Positions 26,282-35,453 of a DNA stretch of 64,000 nucleotides are shown here, piece by piece. Under the pieces are notes generated by a model, which worked only from the letters and a program-made list of their open reading frames with translations, searched no databases and was not told the origin of the DNA. Numbering within the stretch: position 1 is the stretch's first letter; each line of letters begins with the position of its first letter. The DNA comes from Pedobacter steynii (lineage in GTDB: Bacteria; Bacteroidota; Bacteroidia; Sphingobacteriales; Sphingobacteriaceae). A program made the position numbers and the translations under genes. The stretch lies in assembly GCF_900103665.1 (NCBI RefSeq), contig NZ_FNGY01000018.1, positions 32,171 to 96,170 on the forward strand, written 5' to 3'.

Positions 26282-27904
26282 ATGAATTCAAAAAATACGA
26301 CGCTCCTGGCCCTGTCAAGCGCTTTCTTAATGTGGCTGGCATGGCCGCCAATTCCTTATACTGCCCCTCTTTTACTGATTGGTATGGTTCCTTTACTCAT
26401 CGCCATCAAACAAATCAGCGGCAGCGAAAAAGAGAAAAAAGGAAAACGTGTTTTTTTAACCGCAGGATTAACATTCCTGCTTTGGAATACCGCCTGTATT
26501 TATTGGGTTTATAATGCAATCAGTGCTTATAATAACGCATTTGTCGCCTTTCTGATCTCGCTCATTCCTTACGGACTGGGTGCATTGCTGATGACCTTTG
26601 CCTTTTGGCTATATTACCGTTTAAGCCGGTATACTTCTAAATGGATGGCTTATGCGGGGCTCATCAGCTTCTGGATCAGCATGGAATACCTGCACCAGAC
26701 CTGGGATCTTGCCTTTCCATGGATGACCTTAGGAAATGGATTCGCAGCGAGCCATCAACTGATCCAATGGTATGAATATACCGGGATTTACGGTGGCTCT
26801 CTATGGATTTTAATCAGCAATATCCTCGCTTTTGAAGCTTATCAGGTTTTCAGGACTCAAAAAGGATACCTGAAATTCAGGCCATTAATTGTACTCGGGC
26901 TGGTGATCCTAATCCCTGTTACCGCCTCATTGATCAGATATTCCGGTTATGAAGAGAAAGTGGTCCCTGTAAATGTGGTCACCGTACAACCCAACATCGA
27001 TCCTTATCAGAAACTGGGTGGGATTTCTTCACAGGATCAAATCCGCACTTTAACCAGGCTCTCTGATTCTATCGGACAACCCAATACAGAATATTTCATC
27101 TGGCCGGAAACGGCGATCCCGAACTATAGTGATGAGGAACGCGTAAGGAGTAATCCAGACTTTAAACAGCTTCAGGATTTCCTTTCCAAGTATAAAAACG
27201 GCACACTCATCACCGGAATTGAGAGTATCAAAAGATACAATGATCTGCAAACGATCAGTGCTAAATTTGATGAGAACAGCGGGATTTATTATGATAATTT
27301 TAACACGGCCATGCAGGTGGAAAACTCTGCAAACGTGCAGTTCTACCATAAATCAAAACTGGTTCCGGGTGTAGAGAAAATGCCTTTTCCAAATGCCCTC
27401 GCATTTTTAAAGCCTGTGTTTGCGCAATTGGGCGGCACCGTTAGCGGATGGGGATGGCAGGACAAGCCTGCGGTCATGTATGCGCAAAGCGGCATTGGTG
27501 TGGCTCCGGTAATCTGTTATGAATCGCTATGGGGCGACTGGATCGGTAAATCGGTAAAGGAAGGTGCTCAGTTCATCGCTATCATCACAAATGATGGCTG
27601 GTGGGGAAATACTTCAGGGAAAGACCAGCACCTCTTATACGCCAAATTAAGAGCCATAGAAACCAGAAGATGGGTAGTCCGTTCGGCAAACACCGGAATC
27701 TCCGGTTTTATCGACCAAAAAGGAGATCTGGTAAAGCAAAGCAAGTGGTGGGTACCTACCGCCTTAAAAGCAGACATCAACCTGAATAGCGACCTTACTT
27801 TTTACGTAGAAAACGGAGATCTTATTGCGAAGTTATGCTCGCTTACAGCCCTGTTATTCGCCCTGATCATTCCCTATAAAAAATGGGTTAAAAAGGCGCC
27901 CTAA
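26282..27904 (+). CDS. lnt: Apolipoprotein N-acyltransferase
   Basis: 540 aa. About six to seven N-terminal membrane helices (residues 1-225) are followed by a nitrilase-fold domain. Catalytic residues are visible: Glu in WPETAIPNY, Lys in HKSKLVPGVEKMPF, Cys in PVICYESLWGDW. The enzyme adds the third acyl chain to lipoproteins in the inner membrane, after LspA, also encoded in this window. The final helix is present, so the protein is full length. Part of a closely spaced plus-strand run from rsmI. Confidence 0.95.
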   Translation: MNSKNTTLLALSSAFLMWLAWPPIPYTAPLLLIGMVPLLIAIKQISGSEKEKKGKRVFLTAGLTFLLWNTACIYWVYNAISAYNNAFVAFLISLIPYGLGALLMTFAFWLYYRLSRYTSKWMAYAGLISFWISMEYLHQTWDLAFPWMTLGNGFAASHQLIQWYEYTGIYGGSLWILISNILAFEAYQVFRTQKGYLKFRPLIVLGLVILIPVTASLIRYSGYEEKVVPVNVVTVQPNIDPYQKLGGISSQDQIRTLTRLSDSIGQPNTEYFIWPETAIPNYSDEERVRSNPDFKQLQDFLSKYKNGTLITGIESIKRYNDLQTISAKFDENSGIYYDNFNTAMQVENSANVQFYHKSKLVPGVEKMPFPNALAFLKPVFAQLGGTVSGWGWQDKPAVMYAQSGIGVAPVICYESLWGDWIGKSVKEGAQFIAIITNDGWWGNTSGKDQHLLYAKLRAIETRRWVVRSANTGISGFIDQKGDLVKQSKWWVPTALKADINLNSDLTFYVENGDLIAKLCSLTALLFALIIPYKKWVKKAP

Positions 27905-27937
27905 AAATCGCTAACTTTATGTTGAGGCCTATCTCTT

Positions 27938-28750
27938 ATGAAATACTTCAGCATTAACCCTTCTGCAAATCTCGCCGGACTGGTCCGTTGTTTCTGGGTG
28001 TTGGAAATGGACAGCTTTTCCGGAGTACCCTATATTCACCGCACAATGGCGGATGGATGTGTGGAAATGGTTTTTCATTATCAGGGTGTTTTCGAAGAGC
28101 TGTTGGGCAATGAGCAGCAAATCACGTCCTTCTCCTCAGGAATATCCGGTCCCTCACAACAATTCAGGCGTTTTTCAATTGATCAGCGCTTTGGCATATT
28201 TGGAGTATACCTCTATCCTTTTGCCATGTCTGAATTGTTCGACATCCCTGCGCTTGCCCTGACCAATGAAATGATAGACATGACAACAATTCTGGGCACA
28301 ACAGGGAAAGAACTGGAAGAAAAGATCATGCTCGCCCCCGACAATCAAACCAGAGTTGCCATCATTAGTCAGTTTCTGGAATCGAAACTTGCCCGGCGCA
28401 AAGTAAAGCACAATGGAATGTCCGAAACCATCCGGCAAATCATCCGCACGGATGGAAGCAGCAATGTGCAACGCCTGGCAGATGACAGCTTTTTATCTAT
28501 GCGTCAGTTTCAACGTAATTTTAAAGAATACGCTGGTTTTAGCCCTAAATTATTTACCAGGATCATCCGGTTTCAAACTGCCTTACGGAAATATTCCGAA
28601 AAGGAATCCCTTTCCTTAACAGACATTGCGTACAACTGCGGCTATTATGACCAATCGCACTTTATCCACGATTTTAAAGAATTCTCCGGGCATCACCCGG
28701 GAAGTTATTTTTCCGGAAAAGCGGAAGGAACAAAATGGATCACCGTATAA
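27938..28750 (+). CDS. AraC-family regulator with N-terminal DUF6597-like domain
   Basis: 270 aa. The N-terminal part (PSANLAGLVRCFWVLEMD, then DGCVEMVFHYQG) matches the sensor domain common to many Bacteroidota AraC regulators. The C-terminal helix-turn-helix pair spans about 165-262, with RLADDSFLSMRQFQRNFKEY and AYNCGYYDQSHFIHDFKEF. It precedes a VOC/PhnB-like gene by 76 bp, the likely target or partner. Confidence 0.88.
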   Translation: MKYFSINPSANLAGLVRCFWVLEMDSFSGVPYIHRTMADGCVEMVFHYQGVFEELLGNEQQITSFSSGISGPSQQFRRFSIDQRFGIFGVYLYPFAMSELFDIPALALTNEMIDMTTILGTTGKELEEKIMLAPDNQTRVAIISQFLESKLARRKVKHNGMSETIRQIIRTDGSSNVQRLADDSFLSMRQFQRNFKEYAGFSPKLFTRIIRFQTALRKYSEKESLSLTDIAYNCGYYDQSHFIHDFKEFSGHHPGSYFSGKAEGTKWITV

Positions 28751-28826
28751 AGAATGTCGTGTTTTTCCAATTTACAGCAATGATCTGAACCTAAATTTGT
28801 GCGATAAACAATTAAAAAACAGCATC

Positions 28827-29207
28827 ATGAACATTCCAAAAACACACCAGGCGGTTATGCCATACCTTATGCTCAACGGCGCCCAGAAGTTTACAGACTT
28901 TATTCAAACAGTGTTTAATGCAGAGATCACCCATCAGCACCCCCGGGACGATCAGACGGGTTTACTCCGTCATGGAGAAGCCCAGATTTCAGCCAGCACA
29001 ATTATGTATTGCGACGCAATTGAACCCTGGGGAACGGCAACGTCCAACCTGTTTATCTATGTAGACAATGCAGACGAAAGTTTCCACAAAGCCATTGATG
29101 CAGGAGCCGCGATTGTTATGGAGTTATCCGATCAGGATTATGGACGTACCTGTGGCGTTAAAGACACCACAGGTAACGTTTGGTGGATCACTTCGGTGAA
29201 GTCCTAA
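28827..29207 (+). CDS. VOC-family (PhnB/glyoxalase-like) protein
   Basis: 126 aa from the ATG at 28827 (MNIPKTHQAVMPYLMLNGA). The frame is open further upstream to 28626, inside the preceding regulator, but the family begins here. The paired beta-alpha-beta-beta-beta modules are visible (YLMLNGAQKFTDFIQTVF, then FIYVDNADESFHKAIDAGA, and a final TGNVWWI). VOC proteins include glyoxalases, dioxygenases and resistance proteins; this PhnB-like subgroup has no fixed activity. The 3' end overlaps the convergent nadE by 4 bases. Confidence 0.85.
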   Translation: MNIPKTHQAVMPYLMLNGAQKFTDFIQTVFNAEITHQHPRDDQTGLLRHGEAQISASTIMYCDAIEPWGTATSNLFIYVDNADESFHKAIDAGAAIVMELSDQDYGRTCGVKDTTGNVWWITSVKS

Positions 29208-30844
29208 GAAAGGTATTTCCCAACAATCGGCATCCTTCTGCCCATTCCAAATGCTTTGGGCGAAACCCTTAAAATCGGCGGAGTTTGATAACGTTTAAAT
29301 TCCGCCGTATTTACCATTTTAATGATCCTTCTCACCAATGCTTCTTCATAGCCCTGTGCAATAATCGCAGAAGAACTTTGTTTCAGCTCAATGTACTGGA
29401 AAAGGATTTTATCCAGAATATCGTAATCCGGGAGTGAATCTGAATCTTTTTGTCCCGGTCTCAGCTCTGCCGAAGGAGGTTTAACAATGGAATTTTCCGG
29501 AATCACAATTCCGTCTTTATTGATATAGGCAGCAAGTTGATACACCTGGGTTTTATACACATCCCCGATCACTCCGATTGCGCCGCACATGTCTCCATAT
29601 AAGGTTCCGTAACCTACGGCACACTCACTTTTATTGGAGGTGTTGAGTAAGATATAGCCGAATTTATTGGACATCGCCATCACAATGATCCCCCTGCACC
29701 TGGCCTGAATATTTTCTTCGGTCAGGTTAAAAGGTAAACCCATGAAAGCCGGAGCCATCATTTGATCAAAAGCATCTGCCGCTTCTTTGATCGGAATGAT
29801 CTCATGTTTACAGCCAATGTTTGCGACCAGATCCAGTGCATCCTGAATGGAATGATCTGAAGAATATTTAGAAGGCATCAATACCGCCATCACATTTTCA
29901 GGCCCTAAAGCGCGACAAGCCAATGCACATACAATAGCAGAATCTATTCCGCCGGAAAGACCTAATACCGCTTTACTGAAACCAGATTTGGAAAAATAAT
30001 CTTTAATCCCCAGAATCAGGGCCTCATGGATTACTTCAATATCCGGAGCAGGAGTATGTTCAATAGGTGCATAACCGCTAAACTGGTCGTTCTCCATTTG
30101 ATAAACACGAAGCTCTTCTTTGAAGTAAGGCATTTCATCCAGTAGCTTTCCATGTTTATCAAAAACCATTGAGCCGCCATCAAAGATGATTTCTGTCTGC
30201 GCACCAACCTGGTTCACATACAACAATGGCAATTTGTATTTCTTTGCATTATCCGACAACACCACTACCCTTTCGTCATCATGACAATAAGAAAAAGGAG
30301 AGGCTGCGATGTTGATCATGATGTCTGGTTTCTGACGAATCAGCTCATCCATCGGGGAAGAGGCATATAAAGGATTGTTATTGATGTTCCAAAGGTCTTC
30401 ACAAATGGTCAAAGCAATCTTCTTTCCTTTAAAACTGATGCATTCAAAATGATTGGCAGGTTCGAAATAACGGTATTCATCAAATACATCATAAGTAGGC
30501 AGCAATGCCTTCTTTACGATGTCCCTGATTTGCCCATCTTCAATAAAATAGGCCGCATTGTATAAGTCTTTTCCGGCAAGCACATCATTTTTTACCGGAA
30601 GCCCGATAATGCAGGCGATCCCCTGACAGCTAAGGGCAATCTCCTGTGCTGCGGCTTCACACAATTCAATGAATTCGTCGAACTCCAGAAAGTCACGGGC
30701 AGGATATCCGCAAATGGCAAGCTCTGCAAAAACCACCAGGTCTGCCCCCCTGGCTTTCGCCAGGTTGATGTTATCGATTATTTTTTTGGTATTGTATTCA
30801 AAATTCCCAATGTGGTAATTGAGTTGTGCGAGTGCAATATTCAT
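29204..30844 (-). CDS. nadE: Glutamine-hydrolysing NAD+ synthase
   Basis: 546 aa in two domains. The N-terminal nitrilase-type glutaminase (about 1-265) has Glu in VVFAELAICGYP, Lys in VKKALLPTYDVFDEY and the nucleophile Cys in ALTICEDLWN. The C-terminal ATP-pyrophosphatase synthetase starts near 275 with the P-loop GLSGGIDSAIVCALA. It converts deamido-NAD to NAD using glutamine ammonia channelled between domains. Followed in reverse order by a beta-barrel gene 19 bp upstream, probably in the same transcript. Confidence 0.96.
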   Translation of the reverse strand: MNIALAQLNYHIGNFEYNTKKIIDNINLAKARGADLVVFAELAICGYPARDFLEFDEFIELCEAAAQEIALSCQGIACIIGLPVKNDVLAGKDLYNAAYFIEDGQIRDIVKKALLPTYDVFDEYRYFEPANHFECISFKGKKIALTICEDLWNINNNPLYASSPMDELIRQKPDIMINIAASPFSYCHDDERVVVLSDNAKKYKLPLLYVNQVGAQTEIIFDGGSMVFDKHGKLLDEMPYFKEELRVYQMENDQFSGYAPIEHTPAPDIEVIHEALILGIKDYFSKSGFSKAVLGLSGGIDSAIVCALACRALGPENVMAVLMPSKYSSDHSIQDALDLVANIGCKHEIIPIKEAADAFDQMMAPAFMGLPFNLTEENIQARCRGIIVMAMSNKFGYILLNTSNKSECAVGYGTLYGDMCGAIGVIGDVYKTQVYQLAAYINKDGIVIPENSIVKPPSAELRPGQKDSDSLPDYDILDKILFQYIELKQSSSAIIAQGYEEALVRRIIKMVNTAEFKRYQTPPILRVSPKAFGMGRRMPIVGKYLS

Positions 30845-30863
30845 ATCCTATACTTAAAATTGC

Positions 30864-31529
30864 CTAAAAGAAAACGCCGATATTAAGGCCGATATAGCTA
30901 TTTTTAACTTTTTTTCCATCACCATTCTTTGCAATATTGGTAAAGCCATTGTTAAAAGTCAAACCTATGGCCAGACTGGTGCGATTGTCCAAATCGTATT
31001 CAGCACCTCCACCAACAATTAATCCGGCACGGTAAAAGCGGGTATAGTCCGAGATGTTTTTGCCATCTGCAATTTTTTCACCGGCACGTTTCACGTCCTG
31101 CTTCGCTCCGATATTGAAATCATTAGAGAGACCAAACTGCCCGTACCATCTCAGATCGCCAATTTTATTGGTTTTTAATTTTAAGGTCAGCGGTACTTCT
31201 ATATATTGCAGCCGATACCTCAATTCGTGATCCACTGGTTTAGCATTCACCGTCATATCCATATAACCAAGTTCTGTACTCTTTCCATTGATCGTAGTGA
31301 TCGTTAATCCCGTGGCAAAAGAATAGTTGTCCGCGAAATTAAAGTCGGCCATTAAACCGTAAGCAAAGCCAAGGGCGATGCCCTCAGTCTTTCCAACCTC
31401 GGGTTTCACCCATCCCAAAGTAGGATGTGCCGTTAAGCCTAATCTAAAGCCATAATATGGTGAGCCTGCTTCCTGTGCAAAAAGCTGTCCTGTTAAAAGT
31501 AATAAGAATAAAGTAAGGTATCTTTTCAT
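30864..31529 (-). CDS. Outer-membrane beta-barrel protein, PorT-like superfamily
   Basis: 221 aa from the Met at 31529, where a signal peptide starts (MKRYLTLFLLLLTGQLFAQ); a frame opening at 31553 adds 8 residues. The mature part alternates amphipathic strands (YGFRLGLTAHPTLGW, YRLQYIEVPLTLKLKTN, GLIVGGGAEYDLDNRTSLAI) and ends in aromatic GLNIGVFF, typical of outer-membrane barrels. This shape fits the small PorT-like barrels of Bacteroidota; PorT itself is a type IX secretion protein, but identity with it is not claimed. It is divergent from gldB. Confidence 0.75.
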   Translation of the reverse strand: MKRYLTLFLLLLTGQLFAQEAGSPYYGFRLGLTAHPTLGWVKPEVGKTEGIALGFAYGLMADFNFADNYSFATGLTITTINGKSTELGYMDMTVNAKPVDHELRYRLQYIEVPLTLKLKTNKIGDLRWYGQFGLSNDFNIGAKQDVKRAGEKIADGKNISDYTRFYRAGLIVGGGAEYDLDNRTSLAIGLTFNNGFTNIAKNGDGKKVKNSYIGLNIGVFF

Positions 31530-31572
31530 TTTTTGAGCAATAAGTTTATGCAATTTTCCCTGTGGATCTATA

Positions 31573-31580
31573 TATATTTG
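31573..31580 (+). promoter_or_regulatory. -7 box upstream of gldB
   Basis: TATATTTG is an exact TAnnTTTG match. It lies 6 bases before an in-frame ATG at 31587 but 99 bases before the preferred gldB start at 31680, giving a leader of about 93 bases. Confidence 0.4.
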
Positions 31581-31679
31581 CTATAAATGATAAATAACGT
31601 AAAATCCAGCCAAATCTATCTATTTTTTCTTTCTATACCGGCTTTTTTTTCATCAACGGCCAGTAAACCAGTGAAAATA

Positions 31680-32702
31680 ATGAAGCCCTCAGGGCTCTTT
31701 CTTTTCCTGTTATCAGGCTGTTTACTCTTACTCTTTTCCTGTAAACAAGGCAGCAAACCAGATGTAACCGACATCAAACTGGACATAAAAGTAGCCCGCT
31801 TTGATCAGGATCTTTACAATGGAAAAACAAAAGACCTGATGCAAACGGACAAGCAACTACAACAAAAATACGGGACATTTTATAACGATTATGTACACCG
31901 TATGGTGGGTGATCCCAGCTACAGCAATACAGAAATCCTTTCTACCTTATACAAAGACCAGGCTTATACCGATTTAAACCGGGAGGCCGACAGCATCTTT
32001 AAAGATATGGGCGGGATTGAAAAAGACCTGACGCAGACCTTCAAATACGTAAAACATTACTATCCAAAGGCCAGGATTCCTAAAATGATTTCTTTTGTCT
32101 CCGGATTTGCCGTTCAGACCCCTATTGGCGATGACTATATAGGCATCGGGCTGGATATGTTTCTGGGCAAGAACAGCAAGTTTTACGGCGCGATCGTACA
32201 GAGTGTCCCCACCTATCTTTCCCGTCGTTTCAGTCCGGAGTACGTGGTTCCCAGAATTACAGAAACCTATGCCCGGGAAGACCTCTTCCCGGAGCGGGAT
32301 GAAGACCGGACCTTGTTGTCAAAAATGGTTCAGAACGGAAAGATCCTTTACTTTATGGATCAGGTACTCGCAGATGAAGTCCCGGATTCTGTTAAAATCG
32401 GGTATACGAAATCCCAGATCGACTGGTGTAAAACTTATGAAAAAGACATCTGGGCTTATTTGTTACAAAACAACCTGTTGTTTGAAACCGATTATCAAAA
32501 GATCCAGGTATTTCTGGGTGAAGGACCTTTTACCCCAGGCCTTGGAGAGAATAATGAATCCGCACCGAAATTAGGGGCATGGGTAGGCTGGCAAATGGTA
32601 AAAAGATACATGCAGGAGAACAAAGGGATCAGCCTGCAACAGCTGATGGCTGAAAAAGATCCGCAGAAAATTTTGAACATGTCAAAATATAAGCCTAAAT
32701 AG
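31680..32702 (+). CDS. gldB: Gliding motility lipoprotein GldB
   Basis: 340 aa from the ATG at 31680, chosen because it gives a short type II signal peptide with lipobox LFSC (C21); the upstream in-frame ATG at 31587 would put that cysteine at 52. The sequence carries the GldB domain: IKVARFDQDLYNGKTKDLM, YNDYVHRMVG, PKMISFVSGFAVQTPIGDD and GEGPFTPGLGENNESAPKLG. In Flavobacterium GldB is a cell-envelope lipoprotein essential for gliding and distantly resembles metalloproteases. No gldC follows; a patatin gene does, 17 bp later. It needs LspA and Lnt for maturation. Confidence 0.87.
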   Translation: MKPSGLFLFLLSGCLLLLFSCKQGSKPDVTDIKLDIKVARFDQDLYNGKTKDLMQTDKQLQQKYGTFYNDYVHRMVGDPSYSNTEILSTLYKDQAYTDLNREADSIFKDMGGIEKDLTQTFKYVKHYYPKARIPKMISFVSGFAVQTPIGDDYIGIGLDMFLGKNSKFYGAIVQSVPTYLSRRFSPEYVVPRITETYAREDLFPERDEDRTLLSKMVQNGKILYFMDQVLADEVPDSVKIGYTKSQIDWCKTYEKDIWAYLLQNNLLFETDYQKIQVFLGEGPFTPGLGENNESAPKLGAWVGWQMVKRYMQENKGISLQQLMAEKDPQKILNMSKYKPK

Positions 32703-32719
32703 CAAAAGAATATAACCTT

Positions 32720-33511
32720 ATGACTAAAGTAGGAATCGTATTATCAGGTGGCGGCATTCGGGGAATCGCACATTTAGGCGTCTTAAAGGCTTTTAAAAAT
32801 GCGGGCATTACCTTTAGCCACATCAGTGGAACGAGTGCAGGCTCCATTGCCGGCGCTTTTTATGCTTCAGGAATTGATCCTGAAAAAGGATTGGATATTT
32901 TTATCAAAGCCAAATTATTGCGCTTCATCAGACCGGCATTAGGCTCTTTAGGCCTGATCAATATAGAACATGTTGAGGAATTGTTAAAAGAACACCTTCC
33001 GGAAGACCGGATAGAAAACCTGAAAATACCACTGACCATTGCGGCCACCAATTTTAGTGAAGGGAGGCTGGTCTATTTTACCGAAGGGCCATTGATCAGG
33101 GCAGTATTGGCTTCCAGCTGTATTCCTGGAATTTTCAAACCAATCATGATCAACAATCAGATGTATGTGGATGGTGGGATTTTAAATAATTTCCCGATAG
33201 AACCCTTACTGAACAATTGCGATTACATCATCGGTTCATCCTGCAATCATTTACAGGAGGTTGATAAGATCACCAATATTTCTTCCCTGATGAAAAGGGC
33301 CGGTGTCATGTCTATCAATAAAGATATGGAGCAAAAGGTGTCTTTCTGCAATGCATTGGTAGAGCCTAAAGGAATGGGCGACATCAGTACTTTCGACATG
33401 AAAAAAGCGGAAACCATTTACTGGCTTGCTTATGAGCAGACGTTAAAAACCATCAAGTCTAACGAAAGCTTGCAGGAACTGATCCATAATTTTAAGGAAC
33501 CTAAGCCTTAA
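32720..33511 (+). CDS. Patatin-like phospholipase
   Basis: 263 aa. The Ser-Asp dyad of patatins is visible: S39 in GTSAGS and D151 in YVDGGILNNFP. The oxyanion loop is LSGGGIRGIAHLG near the start. No signal peptide or C-terminal barrel, so a cytoplasmic or peripheral lipid acyl hydrolase (RssA-like size). It follows gldB by 17 bp and is probably cotranscribed. Its last 11 bases overlap the convergent ComB-like gene. Confidence 0.92.
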   Translation: MTKVGIVLSGGGIRGIAHLGVLKAFKNAGITFSHISGTSAGSIAGAFYASGIDPEKGLDIFIKAKLLRFIRPALGSLGLINIEHVEELLKEHLPEDRIENLKIPLTIAATNFSEGRLVYFTEGPLIRAVLASSCIPGIFKPIMINNQMYVDGGILNNFPIEPLLNNCDYIIGSSCNHLQEVDKITNISSLMKRAGVMSINKDMEQKVSFCNALVEPKGMGDISTFDMKKAETIYWLAYEQTLKTIKSNESLQELIHNFKEPKP

Positions 33512-34223
33512 TTGCCACCAGCGCATCTCCTGACAATACCGGAATGGCTTTGCAGATGTTCAGCTGAAGACAGAATTTTACATCTTCTTCGATGTTAAGT
33601 TCTGCCAAACGGTGGCTATGGGAAGATTTATGAAGGTAACTCCTCAGGTCGTCCTTTGCCAGCAGGTATAAGTCTTCGGCGGCAACACAGGAATCATCAA
33701 AATGGGCGAAATCCTTGCGCAATTCATTCACTACTGCTCCGGCAAATAAGGTATCTTCCAGATTGAATTTATCCTTCCAGCCGGCACATAACAACAAGAC
33801 ATTTTTATTTTGAATGCGAAGCCAGTTACACAGGGATTCCAGGTTCAGAAAAGAACCGATGACCACCTGATGTGCCCTTGCACTTGCCAGATGGAGTGCT
33901 TTCGTTCCATTGGTGGTGGTGAGAACCACCGTTTTTCCGGCTACTTTTTCCGGAGTATAAGAAAATGGAGAATTGCCGAAGTCATAGCCTTCAACCACTT
34001 CTCCATTTCGCTCTGCAGCTAATAAAAATCCCTGATTTGCATAGTTCAGGCAATCTTCTACCTGTGCGACAGGGATGATTGCGCTGGCTCCATTATCAAT
34101 ACCATATACAATAGATGATGTTGCTCTTAAAATATCAATGACGACAACAATACTTTCCTCTATAGCATAAAGATCAAGCAATGCGGGCGTTAAACAAACT
34201 TCTATACTTTTTGGCATTGGCAA
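33501..34223 (-). CDS. 2-phosphosulfolactate phosphatase (ComB-like)
   Basis: 240 aa. Family motifs: VVVIDILRATSSIVYGIDNGA near the start, LLAAERNGEVVEGYDFGNSP and KTVVLTTTNGTKAL, then a Cys in LLLCAGWKDKFNLEDTLFAG. In methanogens ComB dephosphorylates phosphosulfolactate in coenzyme M synthesis. Bacterial relatives are widespread and usually without the rest of that pathway; none of it is in this window, so the true substrate may differ. Upstream of it (29 bp, same strand) is gcvT. Confidence 0.85.
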   Translation of the reverse strand: MPMPKSIEVCLTPALLDLYAIEESIVVVIDILRATSSIVYGIDNGASAIIPVAQVEDCLNYANQGFLLAAERNGEVVEGYDFGNSPFSYTPEKVAGKTVVLTTTNGTKALHLASARAHQVVIGSFLNLESLCNWLRIQNKNVLLLCAGWKDKFNLEDTLFAGAVVNELRKDFAHFDDSCVAAEDLYLLAKDDLRSYLHKSSHSHRLAELNIEEDVKFCLQLNICKAIPVLSGDALVAIKA

Positions 34224-34252
34224 TTAATGGGATGAACAGGTCTTTTCTTAGC

Positions 34253-35332
34253 TTATTTGTTGAAAGGGAATTTAACCACTTTCGCTTTAATTTTGTTGTT
34301 ACGGATGTTGATATAGATCTCAGTACCTTCTTTAGCCAATGCTTTATCAATGTAGCCCATTCCGATTGCTTTCTGTAAAGATGGCGCCTGAGTTCCTGAA
34401 GTTACCCTTCCGGTTACATTTCCATCCGCATCAACGATTTCATAATCATGACGGGGAATACCTCTTTCGATCATTTCAAATCCAATCAGTTTGCGTGCTA
34501 CACCAGCTTCTTTTTGTGCCAGTAAAGCCTCAGAATTGGTGAACTTTTTGCTGAACTTAGTAATCCATCCCAATCCTGCTTCAATAGGTGAAGTTGCATC
34601 ATCGATGTCATTTCCGTATAGGCAGAAACCCATTTCTAAACGTAAAGTATCACGTGCACCTAAGCCAATTGGCTTCATGTTGAATGGTTTACCTGCTTCA
34701 AAGATGGCATCCCAGATCACATCTGCATGCTCATTGTCGAAATAGATCTCAAAACCACCGGCACCGGTATAACCTGTAGCAGAAATCACCACATTTTCTA
34801 CACCTGCAAAAGTTCCTTTAACGAAGTTGTAATACTCCATAGAAGCTAAATCAACGTCTGTTAAGCTCTGCAATGCTTCCGCTGCTTTAGGACCTTGAAT
34901 CGCTAAAAGAGAAGTTTTGTCAGAGATGTTGTGCATCTCTACATCTTTATCATTATATTTTTGAATCCAGTTCCAATCCTTCTCAATGTTGGAAGCATTC
35001 ACAACCAGCATATAAGTTTTTTCGTCGATTCTGTAAACCAATAAATCGTCTACGATACCACCATCTTCATTTGGCAGGCAGGAATACTGCACTTTACCAT
35101 CATAAAGTTTCGAGGCATCATTGCTCGTTACCCGTTGAATTAAATCTAAAGCATTTTCGCCTTTCAGGATAAATTCACCCATGTGGCTTACATCAAAAAC
35201 GCCAACACCACCTCTTACGACCGCATGTTCTGCATTGATTCCTTCATACTGAACCGGCATGTTATATCCTGCGAAAGGCACCATCTTGGCACCCAATGAA
35301 ATGTGTTTATCTGTTAATGCGGTATTTTTCAT
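34253..35332 (-). CDS. gcvT: Aminomethyltransferase, glycine cleavage T protein
   Basis: 359 aa from the Met at 35332 (MKNTALTDKHISLGAKMVPF); the frame also opens 9 codons earlier. The tetrahydrofolate-binding fold shows FDVSHMGEFILKG, YTGAGGFEIYFDNEHAD and GLGARDTLRLEMGFCLYGND, with the catalytic Asp near the N-terminus in this family. It transfers the methylene group of glycine to tetrahydrofolate, releasing ammonia. The P and H protein genes are not adjacent. Short gap to the ComB-like gene downstream. Confidence 0.96.
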   Translation of the reverse strand: MKNTALTDKHISLGAKMVPFAGYNMPVQYEGINAEHAVVRGGVGVFDVSHMGEFILKGENALDLIQRVTSNDASKLYDGKVQYSCLPNEDGGIVDDLLVYRIDEKTYMLVVNASNIEKDWNWIQKYNDKDVEMHNISDKTSLLAIQGPKAAEALQSLTDVDLASMEYYNFVKGTFAGVENVVISATGYTGAGGFEIYFDNEHADVIWDAIFEAGKPFNMKPIGLGARDTLRLEMGFCLYGNDIDDATSPIEAGLGWITKFSKKFTNSEALLAQKEAGVARKLIGFEMIERGIPRHDYEIVDADGNVTGRVTSGTQAPSLQKAIGMGYIDKALAKEGTEIYINIRNNKIKAKVVKFPFNK

Positions 35333-35453
35333 TAGTATAGTTGTTTTTTTATGGTTCAATTTGTTTTTTCGCAGTTAGTCCATTTCAAAAGCCATAAAGC
35401 GGGGAATTATCCCTGACGCAGGCCTGTAAAACGTGGGCAAAAGTACATAAAAA

